Of a DNA stretch of 64,000 bases, positions 1-12,000 are shown one piece after another. Each line of letters opens with the position of its first letter. Position 1 is the first letter of the stretch. This DNA is from Holothuria scabra (Eukaryota; Echinodermata; Holothuroidea; Aspidochirotida; Holothuriidae), in the NCBI GenBank assembly GCA_037179385.1, contig CM074179.1, positions 6,758,001 to 6,822,000 of the forward strand, read 5' to 3'. The translations under genes were made by a program, and so were the position numbers. The notes beneath the pieces are model-generated. The model saw only the letters and a list, made by a program, of their open reading frames with translations, was not told the origin of the DNA and did not search any database.

Positions 1-1231
1 TACTGACAACATATTATACCAAGGAATTAAAGGAGATTTACTGAATACTTTGGTAGATACTATTAACCATTATGTATGTGAATCGGTATATGAGCTGAAA
101 AACACATTTTCAACAAATTTTGCATAATATAGTTCGTGTTTGTTTCTAATTTGTAATAAATGGGATTGTGTGGTATTGTTTCTTCTTTCATTTTGAAGGC
201 AATGAACAATGATTTAAAATATGGTAATATGCCTTTGCAATCTGGTATACTTTTTAAAAGCTCATTTAATGCATTACTGTTGGATGTGGTTGACTTAGTC
301 AACTGCCTGATTCTGGGAATAATTTTGATGGAGAATACTGGTGACCACTTCCAGCACTCATTTTCTCTGCCATATACTGGGCAGTACACTCAAGCGGGTT
401 GGTCTGTGCTATAAGGGTGCTGTAGTGATGGCATGGTTTTTGGTCAAAATTGTCAGCTTTTAAGCCAAACTGGAGAAATTAGGAAAATAGTAGGTTACCC
501 AAATTTGTAAGACTGTAACTCACTGCATCTTCCTGAAAAATGACATGATTGCCTTGCAGTATGCGTAAGGAACACATCAGTGCTTGAACAAGGAAAATCT
601 GGTTTTTGAGACAATAGACATTTCTTCTTTTTTGTTGTTGACCCGTGTTTTAAAGGACATTGTTTTTATTTTGGAACATTTCTGGACATTGGCGAGAATA
701 TCTCCTATAATGACTACCCTAACCCACCTATTCATTTCCAATATATTTCTTTGGAGATTCGAGAACTTTTTTTTGAAAATTTGTTCCATGCAGACCAGAT
801 GATGATTAGATGGTATGATAAGAAATTTTGTTGGCTAATATTTGGTGGTTATGAGAAGGATTTAGGATGTTGCACTACAAACTTGGATCTTTTTTAAAAA
901 TCTTTATCCCATTTGGATGTTAACAACAAGCAAGTTGCATTAACCGATTAATATTTGGTCACGTGTATTGCATGCAAGAAGTGGCACATGTTTTCTTTCT
1001 GTGCAATACACAATAAAAAAGTGATTTTGCACAACTCTGTTGAGGCTGTTTTTGAAAACACATCTCTATTAAGCTAAATGCAATTTATGAGGCCAGTATG
1101 GATGTCCACTGTTTATTTTACAGCACCACACAATTGTCAATATCACAAATAATAAGTAGTTATCAGTTGCCTGTGCAGTAAGTTAATGTTGGATGCATGG
1201 GACAATGACTGAAATCGGACCCAATATTTAA
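1..1231. other. No recognisable gene; two unassigned minus-strand ORFs
   Basis: AT-rich sequence. Open frames at 63-389 and 577-789 on the minus strand are not low-complexity, but match nothing I recognise and have no clear splice context. They may be chance frames or eroded exons. No function is proposed. Confidence 0.4.
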
Positions 1232-2715
1232 GAGCTCATGAAACGACTTAGTAACAATGATATGGGGTCATTCTGTGACACTATCTTCCAACAAAAATAG
1301 CATGTATTTTAAAAAATCAAATATCAAAAAGAAATGCTCAAGTGAAATGGTATCCCTTCCAGCACAACAGCTGAAAAATGTAAAAGTGCATTGAACCAAG
1401 AATGACATCATCACAGGAACTCAACTTCACATTGTGTGTACCATAGTGTACTTGGAGTATACCCTTCTGTGTAGATGTTACACAATCTCGCATGTATAAA
1501 TGGCCTAAAATGATTGATATAATCAACAAATTATCATTATGAAACCTAAACCTATGTTAGTTTCACAAAACTAGTGAAAAGGGGGTTTCAACACCTAAGA
1601 ATACCCCTGCTCAGCAGATGGAGTTTTGTGACTTCTCAATATTCCTTGAGCCAACTTGCAGGGAAAATTGTTTGGTATACATCATACAAGTGTTTGGAAG
1701 TTCCATGGTAAGAGGTAAACACACAGAAAAATACCTCAGGCTCCTGTGGGATATAACTGCATCCATTTGTCCTCCAGTGTTATGTAACGATTATTTTTAT
1801 TGGGGAGGAAGCAGTGATTCTCTCATTACACAGGCCCATATGCAATACTGTATACATTCTGCACAGTGGCTTAAATACTACCAACAAGTTCTGTGTTGTT
1901 TTGGATGCATGTGCTAATGCTGCAATTTGACTTGGTTTAAAGAAAAGGAACAGTGATTATAGTGGGAAAGGAGAGTAGCTGATATTTTTGGTTATTTGAG
2001 GAATTATTCTGTGTTTTTATCAAAAGTTGCTATGAAGTTACTTTTTCAACTCCATGCATTTTGAAGTCTATGCTAGTACAAGATCCATTGTATGATTTCC
2101 ACATTAATGTTTGTGACAAATTTACTTGGAAGGGATGTCTTTCAAAGGAATCCCAGTGAGATATCAGTCTTCTTATTCAACTAGTGACTGAATGTGAGAT
2201 GAAATATTTTCTCTTCTCTGGTTGAAAGAATTGCTGTCTGGTCATAGATCGACTAGATTGCTGGAACCAAAAATTCGAACAGATAGGCCTAACATCATGG
2301 CATGGGGCAGCTTGAGTGAATGATGGCAAAATTTCTCTTTTGAGCAATTGGGAGTGAGAATTTCAAATTTTGATTGATATATTTTTGGCTTTATACTGGG
2401 ACATTCTTCAGGTATAATTCAGAAATTATTTGGCCAGTCTCATGCTACGAAATCTGTGAGCAAAATGTTACTTAAACATAGCATTACAATACACACACTG
2501 TGAAGTTTGGTTCCTGTGATGATGTCATTCTTGGTTCAATGCACTTTTACATTTTTTTGCATTTTTCAGCTGTTGTGCTGAGAGGGGTACCATTTCACTT
2601 GAGCATTTCTCTTTTGCGGGGCAGAATTTTTTTGAAATAAATGTTTTTTTTTTTTGTTAATAGATAGTGTCAAAAAATGACTCCAAATGTTGTCATCGAG
2701 TCATTTCATGGGCTC
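1232..2715. repeat. Long inverted repeat (foldback-like) with 1-kb spacer
   Basis: The segment at about 1232-1445 is the imperfect reverse complement of about 2500-2715. Both contain the blocks AGCACAACAGCTGAAAAATG and GTGACACTATCT or their complements, interrupted by small indels. Weaker similarity extends the arms to about 1505 and 2430. The spacer contains a 99-codon plus-strand ORF (1618-1917) with no recognised domain. It could be a foldback or long-TIR DNA transposon, or two copies of one repeat in opposite orientation. Confidence 0.6.
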
Positions 2716-4418
2716 TGTAAAAGAAAAAATTGTTATATCATCAAAACATTTAACAGCATACCATAGAAAGAAATATTTTCCTTGTCTTTATATATGGGAT
2801 TATATGGGACAAACATTTTCTAAAAGCTGGCAGCTATTGTACTGTAAAATTCCATGATAGTTCGAATCATCTCTGACATTTCCAGGTACAAATATCAAAT
2901 TTGAATCATCTTCTGGAATTTTGGCCCTTTAAAGTTTGATAATGTATGGATATTTCCTATATTCAGTTCAAAGGGACCTTCTGTATGGTTTACTTGATTG
3001 ACCTTTGCATTGACCCCTGGTGACTTTTGACACATTTCAAAAAAAAAAAAAATCAAAAGTTCACCTTAGGTGACCCATTACAATAAACACTTTGGCCAAT
3101 ATAAATAAGATTTGGTTGATAACACATTGAGTTGAATGCTTTACAGTGACTACTTTGCTTGACAACTATGGCCCCCAGTTTCCAACAAATTGGTGCAAGT
3201 CGAACTTCTGGCTAGACTTGAGCAGGTTGTTGGAAACTGGGCTGTAAAAATCCATCTAACCTCACCTAACCCTGATCAACTTTTGACTTACCCTTGCAAT
3301 GAAACTTCAATGTCACACCAACAATAAACACAGGTGTGCAAAAGGAAAATATTAGGTGGGTAATTGCAAGCAAAAATAGGGACACCATGGTTCAATCCAA
3401 AGGGTACATGATCTTTCTTACTTTACGACTCACCCACATGGAAGAATATGGCATTTCCAGAGTGTTCTAACCTGCCGATGTGCAAATATTGGGAGGGAGA
3501 GGGGGTTGGATATTTTTTTTCCACCCTCCGTTTTTTCAATGTGGCAGATGGAACACCCCCCCCCCCCTTGCCACTGACAGAATTCCCTTCCTCGCCACAT
3601 TTCATACAATTATCACCTAAAACCTGAAGAGTAAAACACCTCTGCATAATTTGGATCAATGCTTATATTACCTGGAGATATCTGGTTCACAATGTTTTCA
3701 ATGACTGACAACCCCCACCATGATCCCAACCAAGAACAAGCATCTATCTACCCACATAAGGCATCGGCAAACTATAAACGAAATTTCCCAGATCATTCTA
3801 CCTGACTTTATCATGATAGCAACATTAAATTTTCTGACACTACTGACTGTAGTCAACATTTGACCTCCGACAAAACCATGAGAGTCTACATATACCAACT
3901 TTGAAATTTACCATGTCATCCTACCTGTAGATATCATGTTTAACAGTTTTCAGTGTTTTCATACCTGCAGGTGTCCTTAGTAGATGTAATATGATCTCCA
4001 CAAAACGTACTGTGATTCCTGTTCTATTCATGACACACTACCAAACATTAAATTTACCTAAGTTTTCTTAATTAAGATAACAAGTATGACAGGTTGAATT
4101 GTTACACCCAAGGCAAAAACTGATGAACATCAAACTTCATAAAAAGCAATGGGACACACTTTCTCAATATGGGGCATCCATAATCCAATTCATATGGTGT
4201 GCTACTTCATTATTTCTTGCTGGATCACGGTGTAATCACACAAACGTAGCAGAGACACACACACACATGCCAACATGAAAACATTTGTTCCTTGCTAATG
4301 TGAAGAAAACCAAAAGTGCAGGTTGATATGAATATTGCTCCGTCAAGTGTTAACAACTGTAAAACTAATGAGAACAACTTTGAGATTTCATCATGTGGTT
4401 CACAGAACCATCCATTTA
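2716..4418. other. Non-coding; decayed HLE array fragments
   Basis: Contains degenerate TGACCTTTG / TGACCCCTGG words at about 2985-3110 and TTTGACCTCC near 3860 with weak repetition at about 3670-4000. These are consistent with very old reverse-oriented HLE arrays. A C run lies near 3555. No gene is seen. Confidence 0.35.
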
Positions 4419-4420
4419 TT

Positions 4421-5849
4421 GATTCCTTGCCGTAGGCAGGCAAGGAATCTATGCGATGGTGATGTCGTGTGTGTGTGTGTGTGTGTATGTGTGTGTGTGT
4501 GTGTGTTTGTGACACTTGCTTGTAAACACGATATCTTAAGATAGGAATGTCCGACACTTTTCATATTTGGTATATAGATTTATCATGTTGAGAGGAAGAA
4601 CCCTATTGTTTTTGGTAGAGGTCAAAGGTCATTTGAGGTCACCAGCGGTAAAATTGCGACAATTTCAAAAATAGCTTGTAAACACGATATCTTCAGATAG
4701 GAATGTCCGACACTTTTCATACTTGGTATATAGATTTGTCATGTTGAGAAGAAGAACCCTATTGTTTTTGGTAGAGGTCAAAGGTCATTTGAGGTCACCA
4801 GCGGTAAAATTACGAAAACGCGGAAAATGGCTTGTAAACAAGATATCTTCAGATAGGAATGTCCGACACTTTTCATACTTGGTATATATATTTGTCATGT
4901 TGAGAGGAAGAACCCTATTGTTTTTGGTAGAGGTCAAAGGTCATTTGAGGTCACCAGCGGTAAAATTACGAAAACGCGGAAAATGGCTTGTAAACAAGAT
5001 ATCTTCAGATAGGAATGTCCGACACTTTTCATACTTGGTATATAGATTTGTCATGTTGAGAGGAAGAACCCTATTGTTTTTGGTAGAGGTCAAAGGTCAT
5101 TTGAGGTCAATAGCAGTAAAATTGCGAAAACTTCGTAAATGGCTTGTAAACACGATATCTTCAAAAAGGAGTGACAGATACTCTTCATATTTGGTATATA
5201 GATTTGTCATGTTGAGAGAAAGAAGCCTATTGCTTTTGGTAGAATTCAAAGTTCTTTTGAGGTCACCAGCGGTAAAATTGGGAAAATCCCGAAAATGGCT
5301 TTTAAACATGATTTCTTCAGATAGGAGTGACCGACACTTCTCATGTTTGGTATATAGGTTTGTCATGTTGAGAGGAAGAAGTCTATTGTTTTTGGCTGAG
5401 GTCAAAGGTCATTTGAGGTCATCAGCGGTAAAAATGTGAGAACACCGAAAATGGCTTGTAAACATGATATCTTCAGATAGAATTGCCCGACAATTTTCAT
5501 ACTTGGTGTATAGATTTTTCATGTTTAGAGAAAGAAGCCTATTGCTTTTGGTAGAGGTCATTTGAGGTCACCAGCGGTAAAATTGCCAAAACTTCGAAAA
5601 TGGCTTGTAAACACAATATCTCCAGATAAGAGTAACGGATACTTTCATATTTGGTATATAGATTTGTCATGTTGAGAGAAAGAAGCCTATTGTTTTTGGT
5701 AGAGGTTAAAGGTCATTTGAGGTCCACCAGGGGTAAAATTGCGAAAATTCTGTGCCTTAAATGTAAAGAAAAATCTATCAAGCACTGTCAATTTGAAAGA
5801 AGGTAAGGTATTTGATGGCAAGGAATCACTAAGCCTTTGGCTTTCTGGT
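4421..5849 (+). mobile_element. HLE-I: non-autonomous Helitron-like element with 156-bp tandem units
   Basis: The 5' end is a hairpin (GATTCCTTGCC ... GGCAAGGAATC, 4421-4449), followed by a unique stretch and a TG microsatellite. About eight tandem units follow; adjacent AGGTCAAAGGTCA motifs at 4620, 4776, 4932 and 5088 are spaced exactly 156 bp. The 3' end has GGCAAGGAATC (inverse of the 5' arm), a short hairpin AAGCC-TTT-GGCTT, and CTGG at 5846-5849 followed by T. Subterminal inverted repeats plus a 3' hairpin and CTRR-type end resemble Helitron/Helentron non-autonomous elements; class assignment is inference. Because 156 is divisible by three, the array carries a spurious 238-codon ORF. 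Units 2-4 are nearly identical, suggesting recent amplification. Confidence 0.65.
4467..4507 (+). repeat. (TG)n microsatellite
   Basis: Interrupted GT repeat just inside the 5' hairpin of HLE-I. The same arrangement recurs in the copy at 53608, so it is part of the element's structure. Confidence 0.9.
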
Positions 5850-6067
5850 CTGAACATTGAGGTCACATACTCTATGACTGCTTTGTAATATGATCTGGCT
5901 TCTGTGAGATGAATGAAATGCTGTTCAGGTGAGAATTCAGTCATGAGCATTACAAGCTGGTTTGGAGTAAATACATTCGTTTGTGGTACGTTCACAACAG
6001 CATCCTCATTTTCTGCAGGCTCAACTTCATACATTTCATAGTCTATGCCATATTCATGGGCCTGATC
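5687..6067 (-). CDS. Integrase gene exon 6, C-terminus partly transposon-derived
   Basis: Encodes residues 373-498. It begins [19 protein letters not shown] after an AAG acceptor in phase 0. Residues up to about 445 (ending YVTSMFR) resemble the usual family C-terminus. From 5849 downward the sequence belongs to the 3' end and last repeat unit of the HLE-I element, read antisense. This adds about 53 foreign residues and supplies the stop codon at 5687. An additional small exon between exons 5 and 6 cannot be excluded. Confidence 0.7.
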   Translation of the reverse strand, partial: DQAHEYGIDYEMYEVEPAENEDAVVNVPQTNVFTPNQLVMLMTEFSPEQHFIHLTEARSYYKAVIEYVTSMFRPESQRLSDSLPSNTLPSFKLTVLDRFFFTFKAQNFRNFTPGGPQMTFNLYQKQ

Positions 6068-9000
6068 CTTTACAGGAGAAAATGGAAAGATATTAATTGT
6101 AATTATATGGGAATATCCATCTGACATACTATATTAACATGATGTACATAAAATCTTGCAGTATACACATCATAGCACCAATATGAATGGCACCGTTACC
6201 TCAAGCCATTAACAAAGTAAAGAACTGCATGACATGTTACTTCATAGTTTATCACAACAACTGTAAACAGAGATAAGAGCACCATCTCTATTATATTCTG
6301 TTCGAAACATCAGTTGTGTTTAAAATAGCTGATATCGTCCTCTAAAATGAAGCAAATTTAAGGTGATACGATAAGAGCATCGGTCGCAGCATGCAGTTCC
6401 AACTGTTTGTCTTGCATGCAACAATTCAAGTTTAAGATATCATTGTGTCACAACAGGGGCTAAAAACTAAGGAGATTTAAAATTTGACCCAAAAATTTGA
6501 CCAAAAAATGTCATTCTTGTGTTTTTCACTCATATTTGTCAAGGTATTGATGAATGGGGATAAAAGTAAGGTACCCCAGTCTTAACCCCCTTACCGTTGT
6601 TTGGGTCCTTTTGGACCCATGTGGAGAGCTCGGCTGTCGCCCATCTTAACTGTTTCACGCGGAGCTCGAAACTGCGAGTAGCTACCCGAAAATTCTGCCA
6701 CAACAACGAGAGAGAATAGTTTAAGATCACGGGGTCAATGGCCTACGGAAGCTGATGCGGGGCGGGCTACGTCTGCTTTTCCGCCCACTCGCGAGGCGCG
6801 CAAATATGTCCCGATCGGAGCACAACGGTAAAGGGTTCAGTGTGTTTTAAGACTGACAATGGTGTCATTACAGACTCCAGAGGCAGCCCACACTGGCTGA
6901 AATTAAAAAATGTGTGTTGCAGATATTCAACAAATCATTTTCCACTGGGAACCTCTAGCTAGCCACTTTCTAGGACATGCCCATTTGTCTCAGTATCAGT
7001 TCTTTTTTTACAAAGAGACATGCATGGTGATTTCAAAACTCCGATGCTGCAGTGGACATTGCAATAAAAGTATTTGATAGTGTCCTGTGAAAATTTTGGA
7101 TGCAGTATTATTTGGCCAAAAATGCCTTTTAAGTCCATTCTTGACCACTGTCATAATATTTTGAACACATATTAACAAGGATAAAACACCACGTGTGTTC
7201 AAGGTAGTCTGTACAAGCTGATACTATTTGCAAAACTACTGCAGACACCACCTGCAGCATCTTAATAGAAATTTTCACTCTTCCATCATTTTGAAAAAAA
7301 AAATGTACCATCTCTGTTTTGTTTACTATTTCCTTGGAATGGGTAGGTTGATACTAATGAAAAAGTTGGTAATTTTTGGTGTTCCATTCCATAATTGCTG
7401 AATAATCCCCTTTTAAAAACATCAATATGTTACGTCACAAAATATGCCACTAAACCAGAATGCAAGAATGCATTGCAATGCATTTCAATGATGCTTGAAA
7501 GTACTGTTTCAGATTTGCCATCATGTACTAATATCTTCTCACTCAAATGATAAACTAGCATGTTAAAAAAAATAGTTGTGTTATTCCAGAAGACATTTTG
7601 ACCTCAGTGAAAAAGGCACACATACATAGATAGACAGCCAGAAATAATGAAATATGACTTAAACAAGATTTTCACACTTTGACCCCCTGTGACCCCAGAT
7701 AACCTTAAAACTACACCAAAAATGGTAGGACTCTTCCTCTTAATACAGGGCATCTATGTACCAAGTTTGAAAACTATCAGATATTCCTATCTCAACATAT
7801 TGTGTTAACATGCAAAGTGTCACAAACAAACACACATCCACACACACATACGAACACAGCACAAGCATATAAATTGGCGTGTACACACTATAAGTACAGC
7901 ACACGCATATAAATTGGTGTGTAGACACAGTACACAAATACAGCACATACCCGTATTCAATGCCGTACGGGGTACGCAGAACTGTTCCCCATAAGGAAAT
8001 GGTCGGAATTCCCCTTTAGCCGTTTAAGTTTTGCGGCACGTGAATGCCGCGAGCGAGGGCGGGCTCTTGCATATCGGGTGACAGAGCTCATTGCACTGTC
8101 CGAATTTTCAGGTAGCTACGCCAGTTACGAGCTCTGCGTAAGGAAGGAAAGACATGAGAGGCTTTAGCTCTCGTGAGCGGCTTGTACCTGACAAGGTATC
8201 GTTTACATGCTCACACACGCACATACATACATCTTGAGTGCATGTTTCTCTTTTATCGAAAGCAATAAGGGTCTCAGGAAGCAATGCCATGGCTTGGACC
8301 TGCTACACACAACATTATCACAGACATTAGTGTTCACTGTCTTGTTGAGATATGCAATAAGTGTGAACACTTGGATAATTACCTCATTGACATGGTCAAT
8401 TGGATGTCCAGTGCATGTGCCTGCAACCCATAACTGAATTGGGGTTTTGTTGCCTGCAGTCCGGATCTTGTGGTGAGCATATGCATCTTTGAAAGATATG
8501 AGGTGCCTGTTAATCTGAGCAGTGAAGACATAATGAAGGCAGAATAAGTCTACTTCACTTCCACTCTCAAGATCTCCTTCATCTTCCATCTGGTAGAAGA
8601 GTTCGTAATATGTGCTGAGACATGACTGTTTGTGTGAACAAAAGAAAAATTATGGCAAAGAATAACCATGTGATTAAGTCAACATGATGTGCTTCATACT
8701 ACTGTACATGATTTTTTTCTGTTTTTTTTTTTTCCACCTGTAATAAGTTCATTGACCTGTAATAAATTCATCCACGTTTTCTAGCTTGAGATATCCCATT
8801 TTGACAAGGATTTCAAAGTTTGACCAATCATGACACCAGATGTCCTTTCACCTCCACAAAAAAAAAAAAAAAAAAAAACCCATATGTACAGACCATCTTC
8901 TCACCATAATTCATCTACATACTAATCATGAAATCCATCCACATTTCTTGCATTGAGCTATCCTAAACAGGGTTTTCTGAGTTTCAAATGATGTTAATTT

Positions 9001-12000
9001 CAGTGCATCACAATTTCATAAACATAGCCAGGGAAATTTTGTGTCGTTGCTTTTCTTTACAGTACGTTTCCTGTTAATTTGCAAGGGTGTCCCAATGTAA
9101 AAATGAAGTTTCTTATGCCAATCTCAAAAATTTCATCAATTTAATCAATGCATGACACTAATTTTAGGGAATTCCTGTCATATATGATAACTACAGCACC
9201 ATAGGGGCTGATGGCTCAAACCTGTTGAATTAGTAAAAAGTGATGACTTCTAGTGCCAAGAAAATCACTCCCCATGCAAATACAGAGACTGCACTTTTCA
9301 TACATGGCTATGACTTGAACATATGTACCCACAATTCAGAATGTTTCAATTTCTCCCAGGTAAAATGACAAGGAACTAAATACTCTTAAGAACGATTAGC
9401 TTTTCTCTTAGGTGTAGCCTTAAACTGAGAAGCCTCTGTTGCCTTTCTTTCTATTTGTACAGAAATCAGAAAGTCTAGTCAGCAAGGAAGAGGGCAAGTT
9501 TAATGAGCTATGATATAGTATTAAGCAAGAGCTTCCTCTCTGGACACAAGAAAAACAAGTTGACCCTCCTCATCCTTACCTCAAGCAGTTATAAAAGGAG
9601 TTCAGTTCAATGGGAAACACTGAATTTGTGAGACTATTAGAAATAGAGTGGAACAAAATTGGTCAGAAAGGTGTCAAAATTATTATTTATCGAAAAAAAG
9701 ACAAAAAAAATGTAATTAGCGCATGCCAGCAACCCATCTGGACAATTTTGAGAACAAGTTCGCAATGCATCTTGGAGAAAATAGCAATTCAAAATATTTA
9801 CACTTATGACCTCAATGACCTCAAATGACCTCAGATAAACAAGAAAAGTACAAGATTCAATAACCACTCCCATAGAAATATTATGGCCAACTTTCAGGAA
9901 CATCGAAACTGTTTGTGGGATAAGTGGCACTTCCAAACATATTCACAAAACAGCCACTAATGACCCCTAGATGACCTTTGACTTCAAATTTCTTTACCTA
10001 ACATGTAGTCCTGAGTCCGGTGACATATGTGTCCAAGTTTCGTTACAATTCGTCGACAAATGTGCCCTGAGAGCACTAATGGCAATTGTGAACAGACATG
10101 ATAGATGGACAGATAGAGTGATGGTGGAACAACAGCTCAAACAGCTCCTTGAGCTGGTTTCAGATAAAAATGAGCCAAATATATATCACTACAATATTTT
10201 GATGTATTGCATTTGCCAATAAATGTATTATGCGGGTGTGTGAAGTGTCTGTATTGAATAGAGTACTGAACGATTTAAATGTTACCATGGTTGCCCTAAG
10301 AAAAAATGAAAACCAACAATTCAGTCCACCCCTCGCACAGAATCTGTCCCTCTCATTGAAACCCACACCTCGCTACAGTTTCCATCACTAATAACACCTC
10401 TTTAGAAATTTGTTTTAATTTGATCACTTCCAAAACATGCTAAAGTCACTACTAGTTGATACTTTCGAGACTTTCATACATATTATATCAGTTTTTCATC
10501 ATTTTTTTTTTCTTTTGAAAACCGTGAGGGACAGAATTAAGACTCAATTTTGCCCATTTTAGTGTATTTTTGGAAAGGAATTTTATAAACATTTACATGC
10601 AGTTAAATGTGTTTAGACATGCACGTCATGAAATAGAATACTAAATTTACCACATTCACTGTCATAAATTGTTGTGAAATCTTGAACAATTCCATCCCTC
10701 GCACAGAGTAAGCTGCATTTTGCAGTTTGAACTTGTCTGTACGTATGATTATGCAAATTTCCACAAAATTTTTCGCACATTTAGTAAGATGTTTAAATTA
10801 CTCTAATATAAATCCAAATGTAAAGCCTGGACATAGGAACCATTTTAATTTTGAGGTTTGATAAATACCATTTTGGCTTTCACCCACATGAGAAACAAAC
10901 TTTGTGAGAGCAAAACAGCACAGCACTACAGTTAGTGGAAGTGATCCTCACACAGCAAGGAGAGATCTGTGTAATGGCACTTTGCTGTTAATAGATACTA
11001 AAATTACTGATATTATTATAATTACTGGTATATTATAAGCTCTACTCACACTTTGTGGGTTCAGCTAACAACAAACCAATAATAAGACAAATGCAGTCAG
11101 TGCAAATTAAAACAGACAAATCTGATCCACCTGTCACTGTTACTGTTTTAAAACAATTTTATACATGACCTGTATCGATTGAACCAATTAGCAATTGCAA
11201 AAATTTAAATTGCAGTAACAGTAATGAACAGTAACCAGCAATTGGACAGCAGACACATTGAAAGACTTACGTGCAATTTTCTGTGTTGGACCTAGCCATG
11301 GTTGTATAATAGTGTATATGTAGCAGGTGGTACTGGACAGCAGCTGGCATTCTGCATTTAATATTCCCACCCATCCACAAATGCTTCTCCCCACCCACCG
11401 CATATTTGCCTACTGACACCTACTTAAAGCTACTCCTTGAAACTACTCCTTTAAATAATTGTGAGGTAAAATGAACAAATTATGGCTGAAAATGGGGTAC
11501 ATGCCATGGACTGAGGTACTGAGGTATTAAGTGCTTTTCACCAGATCTGACAATTACCCATGCATTCAAAGTTGGCTAGCTACAGAACTGTACAACCACA
11601 GACCAAGCTCTGGTTAATGACACACCAGGACCACAAATCTTACCAACTACTAAATATGAACAACATTAATGAAAAAATTTAATGAAGTACCTTATAAACA
11701 TCTCTCCATAGCCTTTCAATCCTCTGGTTGTGAACTGATCTGCCAGCTATAAAAGAACCCCTCCCGGGACCTCTCAGATGATGCTGTATCATGTACTCAC
11801 ACACCTTTACGTTTTCCCCACCCTTGTCTGCCCTTACACGTTGGGGGAGGCCATACTGGTCCACTGCCTTTGAGAATAATTCTAGAACCCTTCCAGAAGA
11901 ATTGTTAGTGGAACATTGCAGGTACACTGGAATACGGCTGAACCCATCAATACCACCGTGTATGACGAATCTCCACCTGTTAAGATAGGTCTCATGATTA

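Noticed and set aside
63..789. Minus-strand ORFs as exons of a gene extending beyond the window
   Set aside because: No recognised domain, no phase-compatible strong splice signals found, and lengths are within chance expectation for AT-rich DNA; kept only as unassigned.
4723..5439. Long 238-codon ORF as a repetitive protein gene
   Set aside because: It is open only because the repeat period (156 bp) is a multiple of three; start and stop fall inside array units and no splice or promoter context is seen.
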